DNA from: Calonectria ilicicola | Lineage: Eukaryota; Ascomycota; Sordariomycetes; Hypocreales; Nectriaceae | NCBI GenBank assembly: GCA_020809705.1 | Contig: CP085826.1 | Location: 1,798,001-1,862,000, forward strand | DNA length: 64,000 nucleotides | Direction: 5' to 3' | In this document: positions 22,531-34,051 of the stretch, in pieces | How positions within the stretch are numbered: the first letter of the stretch is position 1 | Layout: every line of letters starts with the position of its first letter | Notes under the pieces: model-generated | What the model saw: only the letters and a program-made list of their open reading frames with translations | Database searches by the model: none | Told to the model about the DNA's origin: nothing | Position numbers and translations under genes: made by a program

Positions 22531-23370
22531 ATGGCTTCACAAATGGAAGGGAAAATCATTACTCTCATCACTGGTAAGCATCTTAAACAAGGGGCGCGAC
22601 GAAAATTCTAATGCCTTGTAGGTGGGAACCGCGGCCTTGGGTTTGAGACGGCAAAGATTCTCCTTCAATCACCCGTATACCATGTCTTAATTGGAAGTCG
22701 AGATGTTGTGAAGGGAGAGGAAGCTGCAACAACCCTGAGGGAACTACCTGAAACCAAGGGCTCCGTTGAGCATATCCAACTTGATATCGCGGATGATGCC
22801 TCAGTTGATTCTGCCGCTTCAAAGCTATCCAGTGAATATAACCGTTTAAATGTACTTGTGAACAACGCCGCCAGTTGCCCCACTTCTTCCTTCGCCGGGC
22901 TTATCGAATCTGCTCCTCTAGCTAGGGACGTTTTTAGAGAAACCTTCAACATCAATGTGGTAGGCGCAGTCAGCCTCACTGAGGCAATGCTACCGCTGCT
23001 GCGAAAGTCTTCCGCGCCGCGACTTGTTTTTGTGTCTTCGTCGACTGGCTCCTTGGCACACTGTTCGGATCCAAAAAACCGATTTCACGTCGCATCGAGG
23101 ACTGAGTACAGAATGAGCAAGGCAGCGCTCAACTTTGTTATGTTGCAGTACTGTTGTGCCTTGAAAGAATCCGGCTTTCTGGTTTTTTCCGCTGATCCTG
23201 GCCTCAACGCGACAAACCTCACAGGCGACCCTGATTCGCTACGAGCGCGTGGTGCACCAGAGCCCAGCATTGGAGGAGAAAGAATTGCCAAGGTAGTGAG
23301 AGGAGACAGGGACAGTGATGTTGGAAAGGTTTGTGGTGAATATGGAGATCATGATGTATGTCCTTGGTGA
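22531..23370 (+). CDS. Short-chain dehydrogenase/reductase (classical SDR)
   Basis: Two exons, 22531-22573 and 22622-23370, with a 48 bp intron (GTAAGC donor, TTGTAG acceptor) inside the glycine motif; 263 aa. It has the NAD(P)-binding TGGNRGLG motif near residue 15, LDIAD for the adenine pocket, VNNAA, a catalytic Ser in VFVSSSTG, and Tyr-x3-Lys in EYRMSKAALN. Length is normal for the family. The presence of SRD after the second beta strand suggests NADPH preference. The substrate is unknown. Its divergent EthD neighbour and nearby exporter suggest a tailoring or detoxification role. Confidence 0.9.
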
Positions 23371-23429
23371 AGTTAAAAAACCAAAAATAAACAATAGATA
23401 TATTTAAGATTTCATTTATGTGAATCATT

Positions 23430-23545
23430 TTGAAATCAATGAAAGAATCCTCTTATATCGCTCGCTGTACTTGATACCGATTAACATCATCGAGTTTGGT
23501 GACTTTGGGTCTTATTTCATCGTTGGAGTAAGGGATTATTTAGGA
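23430..23545 (+). repeat. Diverged repeat R3, copy A
   Basis: The segment around CCGATTAACATCATCGAGTT and the following TTTGGGTCTTATTTCATCGTTG align with 38375-38486. Most differences are C/T or G/A transitions, and copy B is more A/T-rich. No coding capacity is visible. Confidence 0.45.
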
Positions 23546-24420
23546 AAAGTATTGCATAACGCATGGGTAAAGGCTACCAATCTGCCATTTTGGTAATGGT
23601 AATAGTGCTTCTTAGGCGACAAAGTCAGAGCTGCCTTTCAAAAGATGGGATAGTCACCTATCTACACACAGCCCGCCCTCACATAAAGCTTTATTGATAA
23701 CCCATCTTGATTAATTTTTAGTTGACGTAAGTGTGTAGTGGGCACTCATAATCACATATTGGCGCTTCAGCGTTCGATGACTCAAGAAAAGTAAGAAAAG
23801 ACTCTATCTCTTACCTTGATCAGCGTCTGGTGCATCCCGCTCCACACAGGGATTGCATCTTTCTCCCGATTTAATTTCGAAGTAATAATTGAGAGGCCAA
23901 GCTTTTACTCCATCATGACCTCAACTCACACCCTATCCGCCCATCTTTCGAAGGTCTTGCAAGCATCATGGAACGACAGCCGCTCTCAAAAATCGCAACC
24001 GTCTATGACTGAGGTCTCCACAAATAAACCATTGGAAGTAGCAACACCAAAGCTACTGACGGGGGAAGCCAAGATCAACCGTCTTGCGATTAAATCATCG
24101 GATAAGTCCTAAGGCAGAGGACTAGCTGTGTTCGAGATGATCTATGAACTTGAGATTTTATGGAAATATCTTTAGTTGAAAATGGAAGTTTAAGGGAAAT
24201 TACTTGTTCACGATAACAGATTTTTGCAACTGCAGTCTATGTCATTAGACCTATCTAATACGTCTATAACTCCTATGAGAGGTAACATGATAGAATTACG
24301 GTGCAATTTTGTGTTGGATGTTTAATTAGTTTTATGCTAGAGCAGGTTGATACTTAAAGTAACCTCCCATCAGCTTACTACATTTGCCAGTCATGATCCC
24401 ACATCCGTTTGCTATGGCCC
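23546..24420. other. Intergenic with one doubtful small ORF
   Basis: The only possible gene is an ATG frame at 23915-24112 (65 aa, Ser/Thr/Lys-rich, hydrophilic), without domain, introns or signal peptide. I treat it as unproven. The rest is A/T-rich and lies between the SDR 3' end and the MFS exporter 3' end. Confidence 0.3.
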
Positions 24421-26236
24421 TCACATCTCATGGTCAACTTCCTCTCCTCGCTGAGAGCCCCTTTCGACCGTCTCGAGTTCAGCTTCGGTCGATTTCCAAC
24501 CTTCCTGGTCCTCCTTGTCCATTCTTACAAGCGCTAGATCCATCACCAACGCAACAGCAGACAAGGCTGCCCCGAACCACAAGGCTGACCTAAATCCTAG
24601 CACTTCGTTAGAATGGCGTTTCCTCACATCGGCCTCGATGGTCCCGGCGAATCCCAAGCCTAAGCTATTGCCGTATAGATTGAGGGTTCCGATGAGGCTC
24701 CCTGCTAGTCCCTGCTCCTTCTTGCCGACGCTATTGCTGGCAATGACTTGGGCAGCAACATAGACAAAGTCTGGGCAGAAACTACCGAGCAAAGTAGAAG
24801 GAAACACCTGTGCCCAGTATGTCTGTTTCTCGGGCATGGTAGCCAATAGGATGGTTGCACCTAGTGACGTTAGGCAACCGATGGCTAGAATCCATTGCGC
24901 CTCAAGCCGGGGGATTAGCCATGCGGCCAGAATAACGGCGCACGATGCTCCGAGTCCATAAGGAATCCAGCCGACAGCGACTTCAAGAACAGACCACTCC
25001 CGAATCAATTGCTGCCACGCAACCATATACCAAAGTGTGATGCCAACAGCCATGTAAATAAAAAGAACCACGATAGTCAGGGCCTTGAAACTTTTGCCGC
25101 GAAAGATGGACGGAGGCATTATTGGCTCCTCAGCCCATCTGCTCTCCCAGAAGAAAAAGAATACCATCAACAATAAGGATATTATGAGCATAGAAATGAC
25201 GTATGGGGTTTCCCACCCGTTTGCCGGCGCTTGACTAAAGGATCCGTCAGCAAGATGACACATACACTGAGGAAAAAGGAATCAAACTCACTTCCATGCT
25301 AGAGAGAATAGCAGGAGACCCCCCAGGCCGGCGGCGATTCCGATATAGTCAATCTTACCGCCTTGATCGACAGGTGTCTCGGGAGGCAACACAAACAAGA
25401 GTCCCCCGAAACAAGCGGCCCCAATGCATGCCCTGGAAATTATTTAGCTAAGAAATAGGGTCTAGCCGCGCAGCTACAACTTACACTGAGACAAAATGCC
25501 ACTTCCATTGAGAATATCGGAGAAAGGCACCAATCATTAGGGCCCCGATGCCCGCTCCGACTGGAGGGGATGCCGCAAATATAGCTAGAGTAAAATTGCG
25601 TGCCTTACCGGGGGGAACCATAATAGTGAGTGTCGCCACCGCATTGGGCATTAGGATGCCGCCGCCGACACCAGTTAGAGCGCGGACGGCCACAAATGAG
25701 TTATAGGTGTTGCAAAACGCGTTGGCAACTGAAAAGATAATAATAATGACGCCACCAAAGATTAGTAGCTTCTGGTGACCATACACAGCTCCTAGACGGC
25801 CGCTGATGAGGACAAAAGCACTTTGTGTCAGACTGTGTGAGAGAAACATTGTCAGAGGGACAGATAAGACAATTTACTGAGGGCATTAAGCAAGGAGCTT
25901 ACGAGTAGGCTGCAGCCATCCAATTGGCTTGCCCTGGGCCTACGGGTTGTCCCAAGATCCTGCTGAGCTCGAATCCGCCTGCCACAGTTGAGAACATAGA
26001 GATGAACTTGAATTGGGTTAGAATAAAGTCAATCCTCGTTTCAAATCAAGATTGTGACTATTTACCTGTGTTAAGTTACAGACTAGAATTAATAGAGTAA
26101 TTATATATCGTTTGGAATTACTGAGCTTGACTTTTGACTCGACTCGCAATAACCCCGGCAGCTGCTCTGGGATTTCAGCAGTCTCTATCTGGTTAATGAC
26201 CGCAGATGTGTTCGAAGGCCGATTGCATGGTGTCAT
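24421..26236 (-). CDS. MFS drug:H+ antiporter, DHA14 type
   Basis: Five exons: 26236-26066, 26006-25903, 25832-25485, 25432-25292 and 25234-24421; 525 aa, all introns 52-70 bp and in phase. Splicing recreates family landmarks: ANWMAAAYSLTQSAFVLISG, GRLGAVYGHQ, VRALTGVGGGILMPNA (motif C-like) and SLAWNQAPANGWETPYV. There are about 14 hydrophobic segments. The cytosolic C-tail is acidic (EGWKSTEAELETVERGSQ). Such transporters export toxins and secondary metabolites from the plasma membrane; the cargo is unknown. Nearby EthD, SDR and dioxygenase genes make metabolite export the likeliest role. Confidence 0.9.
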
Positions 26237-27006
26237 TTTGAGATGCGTCTGGCAATAACGGTGCTGTATACAGGAAGTCTATAGAGCGCGAGCATCCGGG
26301 AATGAATGTGATCTAATTCATTCGGCGACAAAAAGGCGACTTCAGCTTGATGCTAATTGAGAAAGTGAGAGACCTTGCTTTGTACGCCAGCCCTAAGAGA
26401 ACCCGTACTAAGTGCGTGATCTAGGCTAGGCATAGCTATGTTAAGCGAGGCCCATATTACCCAATGCAGTAATTTATGCCTCGGGTGAAGAATACCCGTA
26501 AAGATTCCACCATGGATATACTGAATAAATGTCAAGCTGTATACCAAATATACTTTAACGAATAATCAATATCTGTGGTTAAAGTACGAGTACTAGGTTT
26601 GTTTAACAGGAATTTCCCCTTCAGATTCCTCTGAGCTATGGGGATAGCGGTGAGAAATATTATTTGATAATTATATACAATCTCTATAATTTTCCCAAGA
26701 AGGAAATAACTAATACAATATTTTATATAATATAATCTGAATCAATTTGTAATAAAAATATAAATGGACGACTCACTGTTACGACCTGAGTCCAAGAGTG
26801 GCCGGCGTACAAAGCCGCAATGTGCCTTAGCAGTTGTTATCCGCACCAGTAATCACAAACATTCTGATTATTGAGTTATCTTTTGACCTAAAGAATTCAA
26901 TAACTAGCTAGGATCCTACAACTAACTTTCAATCTAGTACTAGTCCCTGGACTCTACTTGCCATGTCTCATTGGTTCTGAAAATGACTACAAAGTCTAAG
27001 ATATTA
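26237..27006. other. Intergenic, A/T-rich
   Basis: The 770 bp contain the MFS gene promoter and the 3' side of the permease gene. From about 26655 to 26765 the sequence is nearly all A/T. No ORF or RNA is supported. Confidence 0.4.
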
Positions 27007-29090
27007 CTATTCGGCTTTGGCCAACGGCTGACTTTTGCAGAACCCAGCAGATTTCACATCCTCTTTTCCGTCAGAAGCTTGTTGCTCAGCCTCAAGGTCT
27101 ACGCTAACCGCAACAATAACTTCATTGTCATTGAACAAGGCCTGATCGGTGGCTGGTGGTTTGAAGATTTTGTGACCCTCTAGTATCCACGCTAAGCCCA
27201 TGATGATCGAAAAGCCACCCATGACCAGAATCGTGTAGTTCATGTTGAGGGTCGTCACGGGATGGGACTGTGGCAACTGCATATTTTGTCAGCTACGTGC
27301 TTGATATCATAGAATCTACTTACGGCTGAAACAATAACCACTAGAATGCTATAAGCAATAGAAACCACATAAATCGGCTTCGTAAAGACACCAAAGGTCC
27401 AGCGGTTGATCGATGGCAATGTGGTTCCATTCGTCGCCAGAAGGACGAGAGCCGGGAAACCTTGTATCGCTATATTAGCTCATCTCTGTGAGATCAACCG
27501 ACGTGACAACATACCAAAACTGATGATCATGCATGTGGCTTGGGCACCGACCAGTGCATTAAAAGCGGCGTTTGAAAATAAGTAACTGGCCGACATTGAA
27601 ATTAAATCGAATCAAGCGAGACCTTTTCAATGTTGAGTACTCACATGAGCCCGACCAAAGCCACAATCAGGGATGATAGATTAATTGACCAGAACGGGAG
27701 GTTTGATCCTGGAGTTAGCTCGGTGAGCCTGGAACGTATCAGTCGAGGTCACTATCAACGGACAAAAAACACCAACTTTTCATTCCACATCAGACCCCCA
27801 TCTCTGGCAAATGCATAGCCTTGGCGGCTCATAGTCAGAGCGCTTCCGAGGGCAGATGTACCGTTATTGATAATTTGGATGATACAAAACACAATTGCGG
27901 CAGCATTGCTTCCAGTTGCCAATCTGATAAGCTCCAATACTGGAATTCTGATTTTGCTGGTCAGTAAACTTACTCGATATCAATTCCAGTCATCTACCTA
28001 CCCGGTTTTAGTCTTCACAACTAGGTCCATATCGGTTATGGAGAAGCCGAGCACTAGAATCCATACTACACCAATAAGAGCCTGTGATATGATGACAATG
28101 AGCATTACGCGTGGGAGGTGTCGTTTCGGTTGTGGGATCTCTTCGGCCAAGTGAGCGGGGCCGTCAAGGCCCATCAAGGTTGAGAAGCTGCTGAGCAATC
28201 CAACTAAGACAGCGAAGGCAGTGGATGAGTAACTGTATTTGCGTTTAGATGTGCGTGGAAAATGTCTTTGGTCTGTCTAGACTCACCCCGTCGAGTTATG
28301 CGTCTCAACAAAAACAAAGGCGGGGCTTGCTTTTGGTGCCTTGACTAGGAGAGCAATTGTATAAGCGATGAACCCGAACGCCGTGATATAGCCTTGGTAT
28401 GTCAGTGCCAATACGGACAAAAGGAGCATTAAAGAGGAGACATACAGCCGAATATCTCTAATGTGGGGATGCTCTTGAGACCCCACAGATTAATCAACCA
28501 ACATGTAACAACAACGGCTAAATAAACAAGAAAAAGCTGCCATCGGGTCGACACGTCAAATTCGGGACGACAGAGATTGATTAGTCCCAGAGTAAGGTTA
28601 GCAACTATTGCACAGGCGCCGGCGTGTGTAAAGATCCAGCCGAGCCAGTTTAGCCAGCCTAAAGGGTAGGCTATCTGACGCCTGTACTTTTCTGGAAGCA
28701 AAAGGCACGTGTAGTGGTAAGCACCGCCTATTTTGTTTTTGATCGGTCAGTTACGTCTTCTCCTCAGCGTCGTCAAATTAATATACCGGCAGTAGAAAAT
28801 CTCGAAGCACATTGTGCAAATGTGAGAACGATGCAAATCACAGCCAAGCTGGAGCCGATGCTGAAGGTCAAAAATAGTTAGAAACCTGCCTCGGATAATA
28901 GTGGCACTACTCGGGTAACGTACAATCCATACAGAATGGCCGGAATTCCTCCTGCAGAGAGGCCAAAGAAAATGATAAAAGACATGCCACCGAACACGTT
29001 AAGAGTAAGCCATCCAAGACTAATGGCACTCCAAAGGCCAAATGTTTGGTGCATCCCTTCTTTTTCTGGCTGAGAAGAAGTCATAGTCAT
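27007..29090 (-). CDS. Amino-acid/GABA permease (APC superfamily, ACT family)
   Basis: Ten exons: 29090-28924, 28860-28787, 28727-28446, 28392-28287, 28232-28002, 27947-27777, 27728-27645, 27585-27515, 27460-27324 and 27276-27007. All nine introns (47-63 bp) have consensus ends and matched phases, giving 530 aa. Family signatures include FGLWSAISLGWLTLNVFGG at the N-terminus, GPAHLAEEIPQPKRHLPRVM in the middle and ALTMSRQGYAFARDGG later, with about twelve membrane segments. These are typical of fungal GABA/choline/amino-acid permeases of the plasma membrane. The C-tail is hydrophilic (about 45 aa). Its start is 0.7 kb from a divergent Zn2Cys6 gene. The intron count is unusually high compared with neighbours. 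The exact substrate is unknown. Confidence 0.92.
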
Positions 29091-29818
29091 TTTGCAGGGA
29101 GTATATCACACAGGATTGATGATCACGCTGGATGGGTGTATTGCACTGCATTATATTAAATGGGTAGACTCGTGAGAGTTTGTTGCTTTTTAAGGTGTTC
29201 ATAAGGCATTCGATCTAATCACGGAGAATACCCAGATGCTGCATCGCTTCAGATGTTAGGACGCATTGATTGGCAGTCTGAAGCAATTCCAGAGATAAGG
29301 CTAAAAATCTAAAAGTTGGACGATAGCGAACCACACTTTTATCGGTTGGCCGGAGATAAGAGATAAGAGCAGTAGAATCGCAAAGAAGTAATGGTTAGCT
29401 AGGAAAAGAAAACCAAATTTAGTAAGGTCAGGTTTCTTGAAATCAATCCTGTTAGAATCCATCTTGATTGAAGCTTTTTGTTGTTTTCTGATCAGCACCA
29501 GGGGGATGCATATGTAGTATGGCCAAGAGTAGTGTTTGTCGGGCAGATACGATGGAGAAGGGCCACCTGATGCGAAGGGAGCTCAATCTCTAGACAGATT
29601 GAGTAGTTGCTATTGTTCCGTCTAGTTAACACTGCCCTGATTGAGTAGTTACAGAGTGATCTGAATGCCATTTAGGTTGGCCCTCAATTATGTCTTATCT
29701 TATCAGCAAGCTGCTGATGACTTAAGCTGCGTCCTGATTTGCCCGCGGATACCGCCCGCCCACCCGCCGAGCATGCGGATGTTCTTCCCTACGTTTAGCC
29801 TATTGTTCACTCCCTAAC
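29091..29818. promoter_or_regulatory. Shared divergent promoter, permease and Zn2Cys6 regulator
   Basis: This 728 bp gap separates two divergent starts. It contains clustered TTAAATG/TTTAAG and GATAAGAGATAAG (29346-29362) sequence; the latter holds two overlapping GATA-factor-like sites on the plus strand, suggesting nitrogen control. Small frames at 29301-29498 are not credible. Confidence 0.4.
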
Positions 29819-32166
29819 ATGCCTTGCCACGAGAAACCCTCGGTAACCATGGACACAAAGCGATCCAGAAGTGGTACGTAACCCTAAGCCCTGTAAACCC
29901 CCATTCAACACCCGATCTGTCCCTTAGCTTGACATGGCCCCTTACTCCTCGTGCTAGGTTGCTGGACATGCCGCCATCGGCATCAGAAATGCGACGAAAC
30001 CAAGCCGGAGTGTTTAAACTGCCGTATCCGGGGTGTCGAGTGTGGGGGCTATGGTATCCGCCTCACTGAATTCACTATTCGTCCCGATGGCCAGATGGTG
30101 TCCAAGGTATCAAGATCAAGGGGTGGTCCCCGCCAGCCGGAGGACCAAGAAACCAGTGTGAGAAAGAGAGCCAAGCATCAAGAAGTAGGCACGGGAGAAG
30201 CAGAGCGTGTGTTCGAAGCCACGCAACATAGCGACAGCCGAGACAAGTCTATTGACCATGGCTCGCTTTCATCCAATAGTCCTCAGCTTGACCCTGATGA
30301 TCATAATTCTAACCCGGAGGTGAACCAGGAGACGAGACAGGAGATAGCCACAGAAGAGCGTCTGACCCAACTCAGTGACCATGCCTCTATCCTTACGCAC
30401 CGCTCTACTGAGAGTGTCTCTCCCGGACTTATCCATGAGAGTTATATCGATTCTAATGTGCAAGAGTGCACATCTAACGGCGTCTCGCCTGACATCACCC
30501 ATCAAGTCGAGGCTGATCTAGAGGTGTCGTATCAGAGCCCAATTGACGCTGTTACGTACCATGATCTACTCTCGGAATTCCCTGTGGACACTTCCAAGAC
30601 ACCGTCTTTTGTTTTTGAGCCGCTGATCGGCTCGTTTCCTACACACCCTGATCCAGTCAACTTCTTCATCGATGATCCCATACTTGACTTTGGCTTAGAT
30701 CCTCCGGATAGCGGCGAGGATGAAGAAGATCCAAAAGTCAATGATACCGCAAGCCAGTCGACAACAGATCAAATATTACCCCGGTTCAGCAGCAGATTAC
30801 CTCTGCCTCCCTCACCGAGCGACCCTTTCGAACAATATTTATTCTGCCACTGTAAGATATAACTCTTACCTAGATTATCAAATGAACATGCTAATGACCC
30901 GCTTACAAGATATGGAGAATTTGTCTCTATGTCTCTATCCTATCAGGCCGGATCTTAATCCGTATCGCGATATTTACGGATCCCTCGCGGCTCGGTCTTC
31001 TCCGCTCCGAAGCGCCATAATGTTTGCCTCTGCCTTTCACTTAACAAACTTGGGAAGACTGCCGAGGTTTGCTATTCGGCCATACCGTAAAGCTATGAGG
31101 GAGGCATTTCGAAAGGGTCTGACAGAAGAAACCGATATTGAAGGACTAGCCGCTACAGCTCTCCTGTCGGTGGTATTTGATGTATGGTGGCAACTACATA
31201 CCAACCGCTAACAACGCGTCTCCTTGGTTTGCGGCTAATCAATGTTAACAGGTTATTGGTACTGGTCTGGATTCGTGGAGTTATAAGCTCCTCGGTTGCC
31301 GGCGACTATTGAAGAATGCGATAGTCAAGTCAAACGGGTCGATAGGTGCCTCTCTGCAATGTATGATCGTTCAGTATAACTGGGCCGCCACTATGAGCCG
31401 CACACTCCTCAGGGATGTCAAACCCAAGCATGTCATTGAGGAATTGGGTACCGCTATTCAAGGTCAGTACTTTTCCCCGATATTACTGCTCTCTCAAGCA
31501 CTAGGCACTAACCTGCTATGTCTCGAAGCGTCCGACCTTGATCTGGCCGATGAGAGCATCCAAGGGGCCGAGAGCCAATCTCTCTGGTGGCATAATCTCC
31601 CTGATCATACCATGCACCTGATGCTCCGGGAAGCAACGGACCTCGCTACTCAGCTTGATCAGCTCAAGGAATCTTGCAGCCCAGTAGACAAGATACTGCG
31701 ACTAATGCCACAAGCTGGTGAACTTGTCAGCCGCCTCAAGAGTTGGGACCCGGACGTGTCGACGGTGGATCCAGAGTATGGGGATTCCGTCGAACATTTC
31801 AACGCGATATGGCAGCTGGGTATGCTCTGCTTCGTCTACCACGAGATTTACACTCTCAGCTCCGACGACGCACGTATTCAGAGATGTATAGCCGCCGCAA
31901 TTGAGCCACTCAAGAAGCTTTCGTGGCTGCAGGCTTGTCTTTTCCCTCTCTTCATGCTCACGGTGCATGCCCAGACACCACAGGCCCGATCAGTGGTCGA
32001 GAATGCCCTAACAAGGATGCATGCATCACTGGCATTCCAGACGCCGCTTTCTATGCTGCTCTCTCTTAAAAACATCTGGGAGTTCTCGGATACACATGGG
32101 GCTAGCGACTCACGATGGAGGGATCTCGTTAAAAGCCTATCAATGGAGTTAAACATTTTACTATAA
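29819..32166 (+). CDS. Zn2Cys6 transcription factor with fungal-specific TF domain 2
   Basis: Four exons: 29819-29873, 29958-30851, 30910-31181 and 31252-32166; 711 aa, phases consistent. The first intron falls right before the zinc cluster GCWTCRHRHQKCDETKPECL followed by C-x6-C (NCRIRGVEC). A long low-complexity acidic region (residues 60-290) precedes a helical regulatory domain starting EQYLFCHYMENLSLCLYP and containing RSAIMFASAFHLTNLGR. A 66 bp stretch at 31463-31528 has a GTCAGT donor, a CACTAAC branch and an AAG acceptor and is a multiple of three, so an optional fifth intron (689 aa product) is possible. The start could also be the ATG at 29849 (ACCATGG context). Divergent from the permease, it is a candidate local regulator. 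Confidence 0.85.
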
Positions 32167-32422
32167 ATTGATCCACCACCGCTTTACTAATAAGGAAGCT
32201 CATGCTTGTTTGGTCTTATCAGTCGGGTACAAATTTTGGTAGTATAGCAGAGCGAATTTGGGATAGCTTTTGTTTTTCTCGGAGTCATTGTGCACTATTG
32301 CGTTTAAATAAAAACCTTCAGAGTGCGATAGAAACGTGAAGTATCCGTAAAGAAAGGAATGGCATTTGTTGAAATCCTAATGTCTGCCCTTCGGGCTGTA
32401 ACTATGTCTACGCTCTCTACAC

Positions 32423-33540
32423 TCAGGCACCCCCGACCATTTGCTGGCCTCTAAAGTCACCATATCCGAACGGATCACCTTTGCTTCCCAGAACCGTGAT
32501 GGGATCTTTCATATCCACGTGGCCGCAGTTGGGGTGGCTAACCGAGTACCCAAGAAGGGCTTGGACTTCAGGATGGTAAGTCTTAAGGGTATCATGCTCA
32601 ATAGCCAAGTATTGGTTCTCGTCCGCTCGCAGAGAGCCGCGTGTCATGTGGCACGAGTAGATGATTCGTCGCTCGGGTGGGTTTGTTTTGTTTTCGCCAG
32701 CACCATGCCAGATACTTCCAATGATGAATACAGCATCGCCCTTGCTCATCTCGCACGTAGAGCAGAGAGACCTATCGGCGGGGCCTCTGATGGCAGCCTC
32801 GGGCCACTTGTGTGATCCCACAATGACTTGAGTGGCGCCATTCTCGAAGTTTGTGTCCTGTGGTGTTTGTGTCAGCTGTTTGCATGGTGACGCCGGTCAC
32901 GACTGTGAGGATTCTTACCACTCCGGCAACAAGCAGCCCAAGTAGTGAGCTTTCACCACTGCCCTCAAGATGATCAAAGTGCTGCGCCATGTCATCTCGA
33001 TGAAGCTGTTGCGCGGTCGAGGGAGAGCCACGATTGAAGGCTTCGGAAACGGCAAGTACTGGGTTTGAGACGCAGTTGTATCGCTTTCCGTCGCGATACA
33101 CGTTGCTGAGTTTGTGAGCGTGAGTTGGACGATTCTTGTTGTCAATGTGGGAAGTCTGGACTTACGATTCCTCCCTTAAAAGAGCCTTAGCAACCTCCCT
33201 AAATGTGGGGTGATTAATGGCCTTGTGCGAGAAGGTTGAAGACTTTCCGGCAAAGCCACTAGCGAGACATATTAGCACATGCTGGCTTTAGCTATTGGTA
33301 AATCGTTGAATACCTTAGCGGAGGATCGACAGCGTCAAAGAGCTTGCCTTGGTAGGTTCCAAGCTTTCCCCAGTAGGGTTGAGCTTCCTCGTGGATCTTG
33401 TCGATGGTCTCCACACTGAGGAAGTTCTTGATAATTATTCCGCCATCCCGTTTGATGACATCTACGATGTCTTGGATGGGTGCCGAAGCATCAAGTTCGA
33501 CAACCTCGGGGTTGTGGGCTTGGTGAGGAGGGTTGGGCAT
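32423..33540 (-). CDS. Phytanoyl-CoA-dioxygenase-family (PhyH) Fe(II)/2-oxoglutarate oxygenase, intact active site
   Basis: Four exons: 33540-33314, 33258-33166, 33105-32919 and 32857-32423; 313 aa, phases consistent. N-terminal IVDVIKRDGGIIIKNFLS and the iron-binding HxD in QQLHRDDMAQHF, the distal His in IWHGAGENKTN and the 2-oxoglutarate-binding Arg in PPERRIIY are all present. The middle block NGATQVIVGSHKW is the usual jelly-roll core. This subfamily includes many fungal secondary-metabolite tailoring oxygenases. It is convergent with the Zn2Cys6 gene (256 bp) and divergent from a second PhyH gene. Substrate unknown. Confidence 0.9.
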
Positions 33541-34051
33541 TTTGTGGGTTGTGTGAGGTGGCTTTGGAGAATGATCAAGAAGAAGATTGAGGTCTTTTGT
33601 ATTAGATGAGTATCCGGCGATTTAATTCATTCGTATATTTTTCTATTCCACGAAATTCTTCATGCTATATATCTACACATTGTAATTCTAAGACGCGGTT
33701 GTATGAGTGCCAGTTTCGACTTAGCGTGAAATTATCAGGGGTCGATGATAAGAAATCTCGACCTAAGCCCAAAACGTCGCTCATACCCTCGGAACAGATA
33801 TCCTCAATCAGCCAATTCGACCGCGGATCAAACCGCCATGACGCTTTAGACACAGAACTTTTGGTTGATTGACAGATAGATACGCAGTGTAGTTCAGTAA
33901 AATAAATATAGCCTCATTTTCCAATACCGATCTCTCTAACTATCCAACTTGCCCACTCATCGCTATCCTTTGCTTGAACAAAAGCACAAGATAAATTTCG
34001 CGCATTCTATACCAAGCTTTCCCTGAATTTTACTTGCTTCTCAAAAGCAAA
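33541..34051. promoter_or_regulatory. Shared divergent promoter of the two PhyH genes
   Basis: The 511 bp gap between two head-to-head dioxygenase genes probably drives both. Open frames on both strands (33606-33872) have no signature. No specific site was recognised. Confidence 0.35.

Noticed and set aside
22298..22621. 107-aa frame upstream of the SDR
   Set aside because: It overlaps the real first exon in another frame and has no recognisable product.
31463..31528. Fifth intron in the Zn2Cys6 gene
   Set aside because: It has good sites and keeps frame, but the unspliced reading is also open; left as an option, not called.
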